This document shows, piece by piece, positions 37,833 through 47,649 of a stretch of DNA of 64,000 bases. This DNA comes from Myxococcus xanthus (GTDB lineage Bacteria > Myxococcota > Myxococcia > Myxococcales > Myxococcaceae). The stretch is from contig NZ_CP017174.1 in assembly GCF_006402735.1 (NCBI RefSeq), positions 871,001-935,000 of the forward strand. The letters run 5' to 3'. The stretch's first letter is position 1. Each line of letters starts with the position of its first letter. Position numbers and translations under genes: made by a program. The notes under the pieces are model-generated. The model saw nothing but the letters and a program-made list of their open reading frames with translations. It made no database searches and was not told the origin of the DNA.

Positions 37833-38123
37833 ATGAACATCGCAGGCCTTCGTGGAATGGGGAGCCGTTTTTTCCGGTACGTGCGCGACCCGCACGTAGC
37901 GCTCTGGCGGAAGCTCGCTGGCGTGATGGCGGTGGTCTACTTCCTGTCGCCCGTGGACGCGCTGCCGGACGTGATTCCGGTACTCGGCTGGTTGGATGAC
38001 CTGGGCGTGCTGTCCGCCGCCGCCTTCTTCATGGTGCGCGAGGTGCAGCGCCACCAGATTGTCATCCCGGGAGAGGCTGCGCAGCCGGGTGTCGCCGCCC
38101 CGGCGCGCAGCAAGACGGTCTGA
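37833..38123 (+). CDS. DUF1232 (YkvA-like) small membrane protein
   Basis: A 96-residue protein with AGVMAVVYFLSPVDALPDVIPV, read as two pieces that match the DUF1232 hallmark (SPxDxxPDxIP). One or two hydrophobic segments are present. ATG 37833 has a purine-rich GAGGTAGGT upstream. The family is widespread but of unknown function. Confidence 0.88.
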   Translation: MNIAGLRGMGSRFFRYVRDPHVALWRKLAGVMAVVYFLSPVDALPDVIPVLGWLDDLGVLSAAAFFMVREVQRHQIVIPGEAAQPGVAAPARSKTV

Positions 38124-38219
38124 GTCGCCGGGCACCCCCGTGACGCGGGGTGAGAGGCTCTTGCCGGGTCCCGGGCACCCGTGGTTTGTGCGCCAGGAAG
38201 ACTGTTGCACGGAGCCTGG

Positions 38220-39047
38220 ATGTCCGGTTCGCAGGGAAGTGTCGTTCTCATCACCGGTGCGTCGTCCGGCATCGGCAAGGCGTGCGCGGAGCTGCTGAGC
38301 GCGCGTGGCCACACCGTCTACGGCACCAGCCGCCGTCCCGTGGAGGCCGCGCGGCTGGGCTACCGGATGCTGGAGCTGGACGTCACCCAGGATGACTCCG
38401 TGCAGCGGGCCGTGGAGACGGTGCTGTCGCGTGAGGGCCGCATCGACGTGGTGGTGAACAATGCGGGTCATGCGCTCGCGGGCGCCGCCGAGGACACCTC
38501 CATCGAAGAAGCGCGCGCGCAGTTGGACGCCAACTTCCTGGGCGCGCTGCGAGTGTGCAAGGCGGTGCTGCCTTCAATGCGCGAGCGGCGCTCTGGCCGC
38601 ATCATCCAGGTCAGCTCCCTGGGCGGGCAGGTGGGGTTGCCCTTCCAGTCGCTCTACAGCGCCAGCAAGTTCGCCCTGGAGGGCTTCACCGAGGCGCTGC
38701 GCCAGGAGGTGGCCGAGTTCGGCATCGAGGCGACGCTGGTGCAGCCCGGAGACGTGCGGACGCAGCTCACCCAGAACCGCGTGTGTGTCGCGAAGGCGGG
38801 CGCGGGCTCCGTGTACCAGGAGCGCTTCGAGGCCGTGCTGAAAGCCATCGAGAACGGCGAGCGCGAGGGACTCGCCGCCGAGGACGTGGCGAGGAAGGTG
38901 CTGGAGGTGATGGAGCGCGGAGCGCCTCGCGTGCGCTACCCGGTGGCCCAGCTGGCGCAGCGCGTGGCGGTGGTGGCGAAGGCCGTGCTGCCCTCGCGCA
39001 CCTTCGAGCAGATCCTCATGTCCATCTACGGCCTGCGCCGCCGCTGA
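38220..39047 (+). CDS. Short-chain dehydrogenase/reductase (classical SDR)
   Basis: A 275-residue NAD(P)-dependent oxidoreductase. The cofactor motif is TGASSGIG, NNAG supports the active site, and the catalytic YxxxK is YSASK, with Ser in QVSSLGG. An Arg in the loop (GTSRRP) suggests NADP preference. The substrate is unknown. ATG 38220 was chosen; the frame is open further upstream but without SDR character. Confidence 0.92.
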   Translation: MSGSQGSVVLITGASSGIGKACAELLSARGHTVYGTSRRPVEAARLGYRMLELDVTQDDSVQRAVETVLSREGRIDVVVNNAGHALAGAAEDTSIEEARAQLDANFLGALRVCKAVLPSMRERRSGRIIQVSSLGGQVGLPFQSLYSASKFALEGFTEALRQEVAEFGIEATLVQPGDVRTQLTQNRVCVAKAGAGSVYQERFEAVLKAIENGEREGLAAEDVARKVLEVMERGAPRVRYPVAQLAQRVAVVAKAVLPSRTFEQILMSIYGLRRR

Positions 39048-39053
39048 CCGAGG

Positions 39054-40166
39054 CTAGAACCGGCCCACCATCGATACGCCTGTGCCCCCACGCGACGTGG
39101 TGAGCGGCGCCAGCGTCACCTGGGGCGCGTCCGGAAGGTCGAAGTTCCGGGAGAGGTACGTGGTGAGGGCCAGGCCGCCCAGCACGCCGATGCCGCTGCC
39201 CACGAGGATGGCGTCTCCCGCGTCGTTGCCCGCGGTGAGGTAGACGGCGCTCGCGCCCACCAGTCCGCCGAGGATGCCGCCCGCGTCGATGATGAGCATG
39301 CGGCCTCGGGACACCGGCACGTACTTCGACAGGATGGCCATCGACAGGATGCCCGCGGCGGTGGCGCCCAGCTCGACAGCGAAGAAGCCCTGCGTGTCAT
39401 TGTTGTCCGAAGTCGCCAGAAACAGCGCCGTCACCGCGCCGGCCCAGAGGCCACCCGAGTTGGCCAGGGACACCTGTCCCGAGGTGGGGTTCACCAGGTG
39501 CGCCAGCAGGACGCCCACGCCGGTGAAGCCCGCCCCGCCGAGGATGGCGGAGCCCAGGGCATTGTCACCATCCAAGTCGAAGGCGAGCAGTGTCGCGACA
39601 CCGAACCAGAAACCCCACACGGTGCCGGAGTTGATGACGGCGGCTTGTCCGTCCGTCACACCGCCCCGGGTGAGAAGCAGCGAGCTGGCGGCGCCCGCTC
39701 CTGCGCCCAGCAGTGACACCGCGGCGTAACCCTGGCCGCTGCAATCTCCGATGGCGCACAGGAGGACGCCTTGGGTTACCCCGTGCAGCGTCTGCACCAC
39801 GACGAGAGAGGCACGCGCGGCGCTGGAGTGGGGCTCTCGCCTCACCGCGCTCGCGGCGGCGGTGGCCAGCCGCCCCCCGGGCGCGAGCCGTGTCCGGGAG
39901 AGCCGGGCCAGCTCGGTGGCATATGGGTGCTGTGGACAGGCCGCGAGCACTCGCTCGAACAGCGCCAGCGCCTTCGCGTCGTTGCCGCTCACGAGCGCAT
40001 CGAAGCCAGCCGAGTAATCCGCCTCGGAGCTGGCCGCACAGGCATCGGGCGTGGACACCAGGGGCGGCGCGGTGACCGTCTCCGGTGCCGTGGCCTCGGA
40101 AGAGGGCGGAGTCTCCGGGGGCTGAGCGGAGAGCGTGGCAAGCAGGATGAGCGTGGCGAGCGTCAT
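39054..40166 (-). CDS. Membrane protein of unknown function with exported N-terminus
   Basis: A 370-residue protein. A signal peptide (TLATLILLATLSAQ) is followed by a Pro/Thr linker, a short TPR-like region with two Cys, then about eight small, Gly/Ala-rich hydrophobic segments. No transporter motif is seen. It converges on the SDR gene with six bases between stops. Probably an envelope protein. Confidence 0.65.
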   Translation of the reverse strand: MTLATLILLATLSAQPPETPPSSEATAPETVTAPPLVSTPDACAASSEADYSAGFDALVSGNDAKALALFERVLAACPQHPYATELARLSRTRLAPGGRLATAAASAVRREPHSSAARASLVVVQTLHGVTQGVLLCAIGDCSGQGYAAVSLLGAGAGAASSLLLTRGGVTDGQAAVINSGTVWGFWFGVATLLAFDLDGDNALGSAILGGAGFTGVGVLLAHLVNPTSGQVSLANSGGLWAGAVTALFLATSDNNDTQGFFAVELGATAAGILSMAILSKYVPVSRGRMLIIDAGGILGGLVGASAVYLTAGNDAGDAILVGSGIGVLGGLALTTYLSRNFDLPDAPQVTLAPLTTSRGGTGVSMVGRF

Positions 40167-40236
40167 GGCGCCCGGCACTGTATGCGAAGCGCGGCGGCGG
40201 CATGTATCAGCCATGCCGCCGCCTTTTCGCGGTGCG

Positions 40237-42750
40237 TCAGCGCGCTGCCAGCGTGTCGACGTGCTCACGCAGGGCCACCTCGTTGCCCAGCCGGCCGTTG
40301 AGCCCGGCGAGCGGCTTCGCGGCCTGCTCGATGCGGCACCGGGTGCGCGGCCCCGCCGCGGCCAGCCACGCCACGCCCAGCGCCAGCTCCGCCACCTGTG
40401 CATCGCCGCTCAGGCTGGCGGTCAGGGACAGCAGGGCCTCCACCGCCTTCTTCACCTGCGCGCCGTGCAGCGGATGGCTGCTGGTGATGCCCTCGCGCAG
40501 CAGCGTCAGCAAGGCCAGCGCCGTGGCACGCGCCTGTCGCACGGGCTCGGAGCCTTCGCCGGTGCCTTCCCAGAGCCCGTTGGCGAGCTGCCGAGACAGC
40601 AGTCCCTCCGCGCCCGTGTCGACACCGCCCTCGGCCGCCGGAGCCTCGTCGCGGTACGCGTCGGATTCCCCGAACTCCGCCTCCTTCATCGGCTCTGGAG
40701 GCTGACCGCCGCCGAAGAAGTTGGAGAGGATTCCTCCCTTATTGCGCTTCTTTTTCATGGCGTCGGCCTTGCCCTGTTCACGCCGCTCGCTCCTCATGAT
40801 CATCCAGTCCGTGGTGCCGCCATCGGCATCCATGGAGGGCGTGCTCTGCGCGGGCGCGGGCGGGGGCGGCATGGCGCCACTCGCGGCCATCCGTCCGCGA
40901 CGGGGGACGGCGCCACCGATCGCGGCCTCCTCCTTCTGTGCGCCGAACATGGCCCAGCCCGCGGGGGCGTTCACGGGGATGACGCGCGTCTTCGCCTGTC
41001 CCGAGTTCCGCCGCTCGCCCTTGCGCTCCTCCACCACGACGAACGAGGTGTACCGGGTGACAATCTGGTGCGCGACGGCCAGCTCGACGATGCGCTGTTT
41101 CATGGACTCCGCGCGGCGTCCGGTGAGCTGCGCGGCCTCCCAGCCCCGGATGCGCTCGGCGGCCCACAACTTCTCCACCGCCGGCCGGTCCGACACCGCG
41201 GGCAGGTCCACGCGGACGGTGAGCGAGAGGGGCTCCCGTCCCGAGCGCCCACGCAGCGTCACCGTGCCCGTCCCGGGCGAGGCATAGCGGCCCAGCAGCG
41301 TCCAGGGCACGCCATCCACCAGGGGGGGCAGCTCGGCGGGCGCCAGCTCCGCGCACTCCACGCCGTCGAAGTGGACCTCCAGCTCGGTGACGCGAGGTGC
41401 CAGCGCGCGGGAGAACTGCGCCACCACCTTGTCGTCGATGCGCTCGCCCGGGTGGATGAACTCCACGTCGCCGCCCGTCTGCTTCGCCATGTCCCGCAGC
41501 AGCACGTCGCTGACGTTGGTGCCGATGCCGAACGAGTACACCCGTGCCGTCTTCCGAGCCTCGAGCACGGCGCGCAGGATCTCCGACTCGTTGCCCACCT
41601 GTCCGTCCGTGAGCAGCACGATGACGCCGTCGGGAGCCGCCTGCACCGCGGCGCGCATGGGCGCGAGCAGCTCCGTGCCGCCATCCGCGTTCAGCGCGGC
41701 CACCCATCGGTCCGCCTCCTCGAGCGTGCGCTGCGTGAAGGGCACGGGCTCGGGCTGGAACGACCGGAAGTGATTCTCGAACGCGATGACGTTGAACCGG
41801 TCGCCCTCGCGCAGGTGGCGCAGGCACAGCCGGAGCGCGGCCTGGGCCTGGGGCAGGCTCTCGCCGGCCATGGAGCCGGAGACGTCCACGACGAACACCA
41901 CCTCCTGCTTGGCCGGCGCGGAGGCCATGGCCAGCAGGTCCGGCACCACGGTGAGCGCGAAGGTGCCCGGGCCTCCCTCGCCCTTGCGGTGCGTGACGAG
42001 CGGCGTGAACACCGCGCTGCTGTCCGGGCTGCGCAGGCTCAGCACCAGGTCGCGGTCCAGGGACACCTCGCCGCGCGAGAAGCCAACGCGCACGCGGGTG
42101 CCTTCCTCCCGGGTGACGGTGATGGCGTGGGACGGGCTCTCCACCACCACCTCGCGGCCCAGGTCCACGAGCAGGTCCATGCGCAGGCCGTAGTGTACGT
42201 TGCCCACGGGTGGGGTGATGCGGTCCGCGTCCGGCACCTGGGCCGTGGGCGCTTCACTGCCGTGGCCGGTGCGGTCGCCCGTGGTCGCACCGGGGATGTA
42301 GCGAGGCGCCACCAGCGTGGGCAGCATCCAGCGCACGCTACCTTCCTCGGCGGTGACGGCCTGGAGGAACTCCACCTCCACCACCGTCTCCTCGCCGGGC
42401 AGCAGGTTGCCCACCTGTGCGGTGAAGACGTTGCGGCGCTCCTCGTCCAGCAGGGCCGCGCCGTGGCCCGCGGTGACGGCGTCGTCGTAGGTCCGGAAGG
42501 CCTCTTCACGCTCCCGCACCACGCCTTCAATGCGCCGCCCGGCGCACGTCATGGAGAAGGCGGAGAGGGTGCCATCCGAGGGTAGGGGGAAGGTGTAGAT
42601 GGCCTCCACCGGCTGGTACTCGTCGTTGCGATAGCGCTGGCGAACGCGCACGCGTGCATGTCCGCCGAGGAGCTCGCCCGTGACTTCGACACCCTGGAGG
42701 GGGACCTGCGTGCCGTTGCGCGTGTACAGCCCTGCCTTCTCGTTGGTCAT
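40237..42750 (-). CDS. VIT and von Willebrand A domain protein
   Basis: An 837-residue protein with an N-terminal VIT domain (residues about 1-130) and a vWA domain (about 295-470). The metal site is intact: DVSGSM, a Thr in GGTEL and Asp in LTDGQ. The C-terminal 250 residues hold a Pro/Ala linker and a helical region. No signal peptide is seen, so it is cytoplasmic or exported by another route. It overlaps the MerR gene by four bases (ATGA), which makes the MerR protein its probable regulator. Function of bacterial VIT-vWA proteins is poorly known. Confidence 0.88.
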   Translation of the reverse strand: MTNEKAGLYTRNGTQVPLQGVEVTGELLGGHARVRVRQRYRNDEYQPVEAIYTFPLPSDGTLSAFSMTCAGRRIEGVVREREEAFRTYDDAVTAGHGAALLDEERRNVFTAQVGNLLPGEETVVEVEFLQAVTAEEGSVRWMLPTLVAPRYIPGATTGDRTGHGSEAPTAQVPDADRITPPVGNVHYGLRMDLLVDLGREVVVESPSHAITVTREEGTRVRVGFSRGEVSLDRDLVLSLRSPDSSAVFTPLVTHRKGEGGPGTFALTVVPDLLAMASAPAKQEVVFVVDVSGSMAGESLPQAQAALRLCLRHLREGDRFNVIAFENHFRSFQPEPVPFTQRTLEEADRWVAALNADGGTELLAPMRAAVQAAPDGVIVLLTDGQVGNESEILRAVLEARKTARVYSFGIGTNVSDVLLRDMAKQTGGDVEFIHPGERIDDKVVAQFSRALAPRVTELEVHFDGVECAELAPAELPPLVDGVPWTLLGRYASPGTGTVTLRGRSGREPLSLTVRVDLPAVSDRPAVEKLWAAERIRGWEAAQLTGRRAESMKQRIVELAVAHQIVTRYTSFVVVEERKGERRNSGQAKTRVIPVNAPAGWAMFGAQKEEAAIGGAVPRRGRMAASGAMPPPPAPAQSTPSMDADGGTTDWMIMRSERREQGKADAMKKKRNKGGILSNFFGGGQPPEPMKEAEFGESDAYRDEAPAAEGGVDTGAEGLLSRQLANGLWEGTGEGSEPVRQARATALALLTLLREGITSSHPLHGAQVKKAVEALLSLTASLSGDAQVAELALGVAWLAAAGPRTRCRIEQAAKPLAGLNGRLGNEVALREHVDTLAAR

Positions 42751-43244
42751 GGCTTCTCCCTTTCCTGGAACTCCGCGATGAGGGCGCGAACGCGTTCCGC
42801 GAGCGCCCGAGTCTTCGTGTCCGCTGCTTCCGAGACGTGCAGCTCCAGCCCTGGGAGAAGCTCCCAGCGCTCGTAACGCTTCAGGCCCGTGGCCGGGGAC
42901 GGGGGCGCTTGCTGTGGCGCCACCACGGCGGGCCCCGGCGCCGGCTGCGCGTACACCGGGGGCGTGGGTGTCGCGTCTGAATCGGCGAGCTGGCGCAGCT
43001 CATCGAGGCTCAGGCGCTGCAGCTCCGCCTGGATGGCATCCAGGGGAAGGAACCGCGCCTGCAGGACCCGGATGGCCTTGAGCCGCACGAGGTGCTCTTC
43101 CCCGTACACGGTGTCGGGTCCCCGGAAGGGGGGCGCGGGAAGCAGGCCGCGTTGGACGTAGTAGCGCACCGTCCGCGGCGAGACGCCCACCGCCTCGGCC
43201 AGCTCCGTCAGCTTCCATTCGCTCTGTGTCTTCGGCGTGCTCAC
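42747..43244 (-). CDS. MerR-family transcriptional regulator
   Basis: A 165-residue regulator. Residues 10-80 are the MerR winged helix (LAEAVGVSPRTVRYYVQRGL, then AIRVLQARFLPLDAIQAEL). A Pro/Ala linker and a short C-terminal helical segment follow; there is no Cys-rich metal site. The gene starts at GTG 43244, seven bases after a consensus -10 box. Its own promoter contains a palindrome, suggesting autoregulation together with the VIT/vWA gene. Confidence 0.9.
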   Translation of the reverse strand: MSTPKTQSEWKLTELAEAVGVSPRTVRYYVQRGLLPAPPFRGPDTVYGEEHLVRLKAIRVLQARFLPLDAIQAELQRLSLDELRQLADSDATPTPPVYAQPAPGPAVVAPQQAPPSPATGLKRYERWELLPGLELHVSEAADTKTRALAERVRALIAEFQEREKP

Positions 43245-43251
43245 GGTTCAG

Positions 43252-43280
43252 ACAGTACGACTCGACATTTTAAGTGTCAA
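43252..43280 (-). promoter_or_regulatory. Consensus-like promoter of the MerR-vWA operon
   Basis: On the minus strand: TTGACA (43275-43280), a 17-base spacer and TACTGT (43252-43257). The start codon GTG 43244 is only seven bases downstream, so the transcript should be leaderless. This is the strongest promoter in the window by match. Confidence 0.75.
43264..43278. promoter_or_regulatory. Palindromic operator within the MerR promoter
   Basis: GACATTTTAAGTGTC is a near-perfect 15-base palindrome that covers part of the -35 hexamer and most of the spacer, exactly where MerR proteins bind. Binding by the adjacent MerR product is inferred. Confidence 0.6.
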
Positions 43281-43460
43281 GTTGCCACTGATGAATTGGC
43301 AGTAGCGGTGGCTGGAGCGCGAGGGCCCCAGCTCAGCGGCATCTCGACAGTGTTGCTGCCAAGTCATGACACCCGGCGCTTGTCCGCTGTCATGACCCGG
43401 TGGCGGGCGAAGGGCGCGGAGGTGTTGCGTCAGTCGGGGTGGGGTGGAACAGAGGAGGGC

Positions 43461-43922
43461 ATGAATGGCCTCGCGGAAGTCGTGGACCTCTCTTCCATCC
43501 GGCTCATCGGCACGGCGGTGACGCCCGCGGTGATGGTGTCGGCGTGTGGCATCGTGGCGACGGGGTTGGACAACCAGATTGCGCGCATGACGGCGCGCAT
43601 CCGGGAGATGGCGCGGGAGTGGCGGCTGCTGCCGGAGGGGCACACCCGGCGCGCGGTGTTGCGCCAGGAGGTCGCCATCCTGGACCGGCGGCACGCCATC
43701 CTCGCCCGGGCGATTGCCTTCACCTACACGGCGCTGCTGGCCTTCGTGGTGACGTCGCTGCTGTACCTGACGAAGCGGCAGACGCAGCTGCCCGAGGCCC
43801 TGCCGGTGGTGTCCTTCTCGTTGGGCGTGGTGCTGCTGGGCGCGACGGCGCTGCTCGTGCTGGCGTCGCTGCGGCTGAGCCGGCGGGCCATCAAGCTGGA
43901 GCGGCAGGAACTCTTCGACTAG
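43461..43922 (+). CDS. DUF2721 membrane protein
   Basis: A 153-residue protein with AGGAGG just upstream of ATG 43461. It has three hydrophobic segments (residues about 12-30, 90-108 and 118-140) around a charged helical loop (RMTARIREMAREWRLLP), typical of DUF2721. Function unknown. It converges on the slipin gene, six bases apart. Confidence 0.8.
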   Translation: MNGLAEVVDLSSIRLIGTAVTPAVMVSACGIVATGLDNQIARMTARIREMAREWRLLPEGHTRRAVLRQEVAILDRRHAILARAIAFTYTALLAFVVTSLLYLTKRQTQLPEALPVVSFSLGVVLLGATALLVLASLRLSRRAIKLERQELFD

Positions 43923-43928
43923 CGGCCG

Positions 43929-44768
43929 TCAGGACAGGCCGCCCGCGGGAGGTCCCTCTTCTTCATCCTCGGCGTATCGCCGGTTCTCATGTCCATCGTC
44001 GGCCTGCTCCAGGTGGGCCTTCACGCCGCTGAGCGTGCGCAGCAGGTCGAGCGGGATGGGCAGGATGGTGTGATTGCCACCGGTGGTGATTTCCACCAGC
44101 GTCTGGAGGTAGCGGAGCTGGAGGGTGGCCGGGTAGCGGCCGAGGACCTTGGCGGCCATGGAGAGCTTCTCGGCGGCCTGGTGTTCGCCCTCGGCGGCGA
44201 TGATTTTCGCGCGGCGCTCGCGCTCGGCTTCGGCCTGCCGCGCGATGGCCCGCTGCATCTCCGCAGGCAGGTCGATGTGCTTCACCTCCACGTTGGACAC
44301 CTTGACGCCCCACGGGTCGGTGCGTGCATCGAGCACCTGCTGAATCTCGTGGTTGATGCGCTCCCGCTCGGAGAGGAGTTGGTCCAGCTCCACCTGGCCC
44401 AGGATGGAGCGCAGCGTTGTCTGGGCGAGCTGGCTGGTGGCATAGAGGTAGTCCTCCACCTGGAGCACGGCCTTGTCCGCGTGGATGACGCGGAAGTAGA
44501 CGACGGCGTTGACCTTCACGCTGACGTTGTCCCGGGTGATGACGTCCTGTGGGGGCACGTCACGGGCCACGGTGCGCAGGTCGATGATGACCATGCGCTC
44601 CACGAAGGGGATGAGCCAGCGGAAGCCCGCGCGCTTGAGCCCCACGAACCGCCCGAGCCGGAACACCACGCCGTTCTGGTACTCATTGACGATTCGCACC
44701 CCCGACAGGAAGAGCAGGAACAGGATGGCGACGGGGATGAGCACTCCGAACAGTCCGGTCAGTTGCAT
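43929..44768 (-). CDS. Slipin/SPFH-domain (stomatin-like) membrane protein
   Basis: A 279-residue protein: an N-terminal hydrophobic anchor ([14 protein letters not shown]), then the SPFH domain (for example [15 protein letters not shown] and VNAVVYFRV), then a helical region [20 protein letters not shown]. Slipins form rings in membrane microdomains and are usually paired with an NfeD protease, as here. It overlaps the nfeD-type gene by one base. Confidence 0.92.
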   Translation of the reverse strand: MQLTGLFGVLIPVAILFLLFLSGVRIVNEYQNGVVFRLGRFVGLKRAGFRWLIPFVERMVIIDLRTVARDVPPQDVITRDNVSVKVNAVVYFRVIHADKAVLQVEDYLYATSQLAQTTLRSILGQVELDQLLSERERINHEIQQVLDARTDPWGVKVSNVEVKHIDLPAEMQRAIARQAEAERERRAKIIAAEGEHQAAEKLSMAAKVLGRYPATLQLRYLQTLVEITTGGNHTILPIPLDLLRTLSGVKAHLEQADDGHENRRYAEDEEEGPPAGGLS

Positions 44769-46123
44769 CAGGTCGGTACCTCGTCGACGAAGAGGGTGAG
44801 TCCTTGCATGCCTCGCACCACCACGTGCGCGCCGGAGCGGATGGGTGCGGTGGACGTGGCGCTCCAGCGCTCTCCGTGAATGAACACCTCGCCGCCCTCC
44901 GGTGTCACCGGGGCCAGGGCGGTGCCTCGCTCACCCACGAGCCCCAGGTCGCCACCTTGCTGGGGGAGCCGCCGCGTCTGCGCGCTCCGGTAGGCGACGT
45001 AAGCCGCCGCACCCGCCAGCGCCACGGTGGTGGGCACCAGCCACGTCCACGACACCTGGAAGGAGCGGTCCACGAACCACTCCGGGTCGAAGCGGTCCAC
45101 GAGGAACAGGCCGCCCAGGCCCAGCAGCACCACGCCCGCGGCGCCGAGCAATCCACTGGTGACGAACAACTCCGCGATGATGAGGGCCGCGCCCGCCAGC
45201 ATCAACAGCACCGCGCCCGCGCGGACAGGCAGCGCGGACGACGCCACCAGCGCCAGGACCAGCGCCACCACGCCCATGAGCCCCGGGGCAATGGCGCCCG
45301 GATGTGACAGCTCCACCACGAACCCCAGCGCGGCCAGCAGGAACAGCAGGTAGACGATGGCTGGATTGGCGAGCGCGTGCACGGTGCGCTGGGACAGCGT
45401 GGGCTCCAGCGTGACGATGTGCGCATCCCGCGTGGAGAGCCGCACGGACTCGCCGCCCGCCACCGTCACACGCCGCCCGTCCGCCTGCGTGAGGAAGTCC
45501 GCCTCGGTGGACGTGACGTACTCCACCACGCGCAGTGCCCGCGCGTCGTCCGCGGAGACGCTGACGCTGTCGCGCACGGCGGAGGCGGCCCACTGCACAT
45601 TGCGGCCCCGCTGCTGGGCAATGCTCTCCGCGAACGCGACGGCGTCGTTCTCCACCTTGCGGGCCAGTTGCTCGCCGCCCACGGCTTCCGGGGACTGGCC
45701 GGAAGGGCCCACCACCGGGTGTGCGGCCCCGATGTTCGTGCCCGGCGCCATGGCCGCGACGTTGGACGCCAGGGCGATGAAGACGCCCGCGCTGCCCGCG
45801 TGTGCGCCGGAGGGGCCGACCCAGACGAGCACCGGGACAGGTGACGCGAGGAAGGCCCGGACGATGTGGCGCGTGGCCTCCAGCGAGCCGCCGGGGGTGT
45901 CCAGTCGCACGAGCAACGCGTCATGCCCCGCGGCCGTGGCGCGTGCCACGCAGTCGGACAGGTAGCCGCTGGTGCCGGCGTCGACCACGCCCTCCAGGTC
46001 GCAGCGCGCCACGGTGGGCTGGCCGTTCCTCGTGGGCGCATCGGCCGCGGGTGCGAGCAGGCCCGCCATGAGGACACACAGGAGGGCCGGACCCGCGAGT
46101 CTCCACCGTGCCCGTTGGTGCAT
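44768..46123 (-). CDS. NfeD-family membrane serine protease (long form)
   Basis: A 451-residue protein. A signal peptide leads to a ClpP-like protease domain with the catalytic Ser in [13 protein letters not shown] and a Lys further on (LARKVENDA). About four to five membrane helices follow (residues 245-370). A C-terminal NfeD OB-fold domain ends it (GERWSATST). The family cleaves slipin/stomatin partners; the slipin gene overlaps its 3' end by one base. The treT stop is two bases upstream. Confidence 0.9.
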   Translation of the reverse strand: MHQRARWRLAGPALLCVLMAGLLAPAADAPTRNGQPTVARCDLEGVVDAGTSGYLSDCVARATAAGHDALLVRLDTPGGSLEATRHIVRAFLASPVPVLVWVGPSGAHAGSAGVFIALASNVAAMAPGTNIGAAHPVVGPSGQSPEAVGGEQLARKVENDAVAFAESIAQQRGRNVQWAASAVRDSVSVSADDARALRVVEYVTSTEADFLTQADGRRVTVAGGESVRLSTRDAHIVTLEPTLSQRTVHALANPAIVYLLFLLAALGFVVELSHPGAIAPGLMGVVALVLALVASSALPVRAGAVLLMLAGAALIIAELFVTSGLLGAAGVVLLGLGGLFLVDRFDPEWFVDRSFQVSWTWLVPTTVALAGAAAYVAYRSAQTRRLPQQGGDLGLVGERGTALAPVTPEGGEVFIHGERWSATSTAPIRSGAHVVVRGMQGLTLFVDEVPT

Positions 46124-46124
46124 C

Positions 46125-47435
46125 TCACACCCCCTGGAGGCTGGCGGGGTTGAAGGAAGCAGGGACGATGCCGCGCTGGGGCAAGGGGCGCAGGGCTGCC
46201 AGTTGCTTGATCAGCCGCAGGTGGTCTACGAGCAGCCGAGGCATGAGGAAGTGCTGACGCACGTGCTCGTGTCCACGCGCGCCCAGCAGCCGGGCCTCGT
46301 CGGGACGGCGGAGCATGTGGAGCATGGCCTCTGCACATTCCTCCACGGTGTCCACGAGGACGCCGCCGGTGCCCTCGGGCAGCTGCATGGGAATGCCGCC
46401 CACGCGCCCGCCGACGACGGGGGTGCCCTTCCACAGCGTCTCCGAAACGACGAGCCCGAAGCCCTCGCGCAGGGACTTCTGGATGACGACGTCGGAGACG
46501 GCCTGGAGCGCGTTGACCTCGATGTTCCCCACGCCCACCAGGTTGGTGAGGATGTGGATGAGGCTGTCGCCCGCGGTGGCGTCGCGGAGTTCCTCGTACA
46601 CGTCCCAGCCCTCCGGGTCGTCCAGGGCCAGTGAGCCCGCGAGCGCGAGCTGGAGGTCGGGGACGTGGGGCCGCACGCGCTGGTAGGCGCGGACGACACC
46701 GAGCGGGTCCTTCCACCGGTCGAAGCGGCTGACCTGGGTGACGAGGGGCCGGTGGGTGCGGATGCCAATCCACTCCAACACGTCGCGCGAGAGGGCCTCC
46801 GGCAGCGGGTGGTTCTTGGGACTGAGTGGGTCGATGGCGGGCGGGTAGATGCGGACGTCGGAGATGGGGAGCTGGGGTGGAATGAACTCCCGCATCGTGA
46901 AGATGGCGGCGTCGTAGGCGCGCAGGTAGGGCGACAGGAAGTCCCAGAAGGCCGGGTTGGGGTGCGAGGTGTCGATGTGGCAGCGCCATATCCAGCGCGC
47001 ATCGAGATGGGGACTCAGCGCCGCGAGCACGGCGGGCTGCGGGTCATGGACGAAGACGAAGTCGTAGTTCTCCGAATCCGTGACGAGCCGGTGGGCGTTG
47101 AGCTGGGCGTTGGCCAGGTAGGTGGCCTTCTCGGACTCGGTGAGCTCGCCGGGGGCGCCTTGCAGGCCGTTGTGGATGCGCTTGGTGACCTGGAAGAAGG
47201 TGTCGTCGCCGTGGATGATCTTCCAGTCCGTGACGATGCCCAGGTCGTTGTAGAGCGGGACCAGGGAGCGGAGGATTTCGGAGACGCCACCGCCGTAGGG
47301 CGTGGCGCTCAGGTGCATGCACCGGGCGCCCCGCAGGTCCTCGGAGAGCCGGTGCAATTCGTCGAGGAGTTCGTCGGGAGCAATCCCGCGATAGGTGGCA
47401 AGCGAACGCTTGCCAATGTCCACGACGTCCAGCAT
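46125..47435 (-). CDS. treT: Trehalose synthase TreT-type glycosyltransferase
   Basis: A 436-residue GT4 glycosyltransferase like TreT, which forms trehalose from NDP-glucose and glucose. Features are GGGVSEILRS near the N-terminus, VSRFDRWKDPLG in the nucleotide-binding half, and EGFGLVVSETLWKGTPVVG with the two catalytic-side Glu residues. Start ATG 47435 has GGGAGG upstream. The chemistry is inferred from family likeness. It leads the nfeD-slipin pair, suggesting co-transcription in a stress-related unit. Confidence 0.8.
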   Translation of the reverse strand: MLDVVDIGKRSLATYRGIAPDELLDELHRLSEDLRGARCMHLSATPYGGGVSEILRSLVPLYNDLGIVTDWKIIHGDDTFFQVTKRIHNGLQGAPGELTESEKATYLANAQLNAHRLVTDSENYDFVFVHDPQPAVLAALSPHLDARWIWRCHIDTSHPNPAFWDFLSPYLRAYDAAIFTMREFIPPQLPISDVRIYPPAIDPLSPKNHPLPEALSRDVLEWIGIRTHRPLVTQVSRFDRWKDPLGVVRAYQRVRPHVPDLQLALAGSLALDDPEGWDVYEELRDATAGDSLIHILTNLVGVGNIEVNALQAVSDVVIQKSLREGFGLVVSETLWKGTPVVGGRVGGIPMQLPEGTGGVLVDTVEECAEAMLHMLRRPDEARLLGARGHEHVRQHFLMPRLLVDHLRLIKQLAALRPLPQRGIVPASFNPASLQGV

Positions 47436-47593
47436 GGCCTCGGCCTCCCAGGTGAGCGCTCCAGGCAACGGTGCGCACGGGAAGCAGCATCATCCCGCGC
47501 CGTGTGACTGCCGGGCTGCTGTCCGGCACCGGGGGCAAGCCCCCGACGGTGTGCCCGGGCATCCGCTGGTGGACGTTCGCTGTCGTCGACAGA

Positions 47594-47622
47594 TTGTCGA
47601 TGGAGGGCACGCTCCCTAGGGT
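47594..47622 (+). promoter_or_regulatory. Candidate promoter of the small lipoprotein gene
   Basis: TTGTCG (47594-47599), a 17-base spacer and TAGGGT (47617-47622) lie 27 bases before ATG 47650. This transcript would carry a normal leader with AAGGAGG. Confidence 0.45.
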
Positions 47623-47649
47623 CCGTCCGCAACTCGATAAGGAGGCTAC

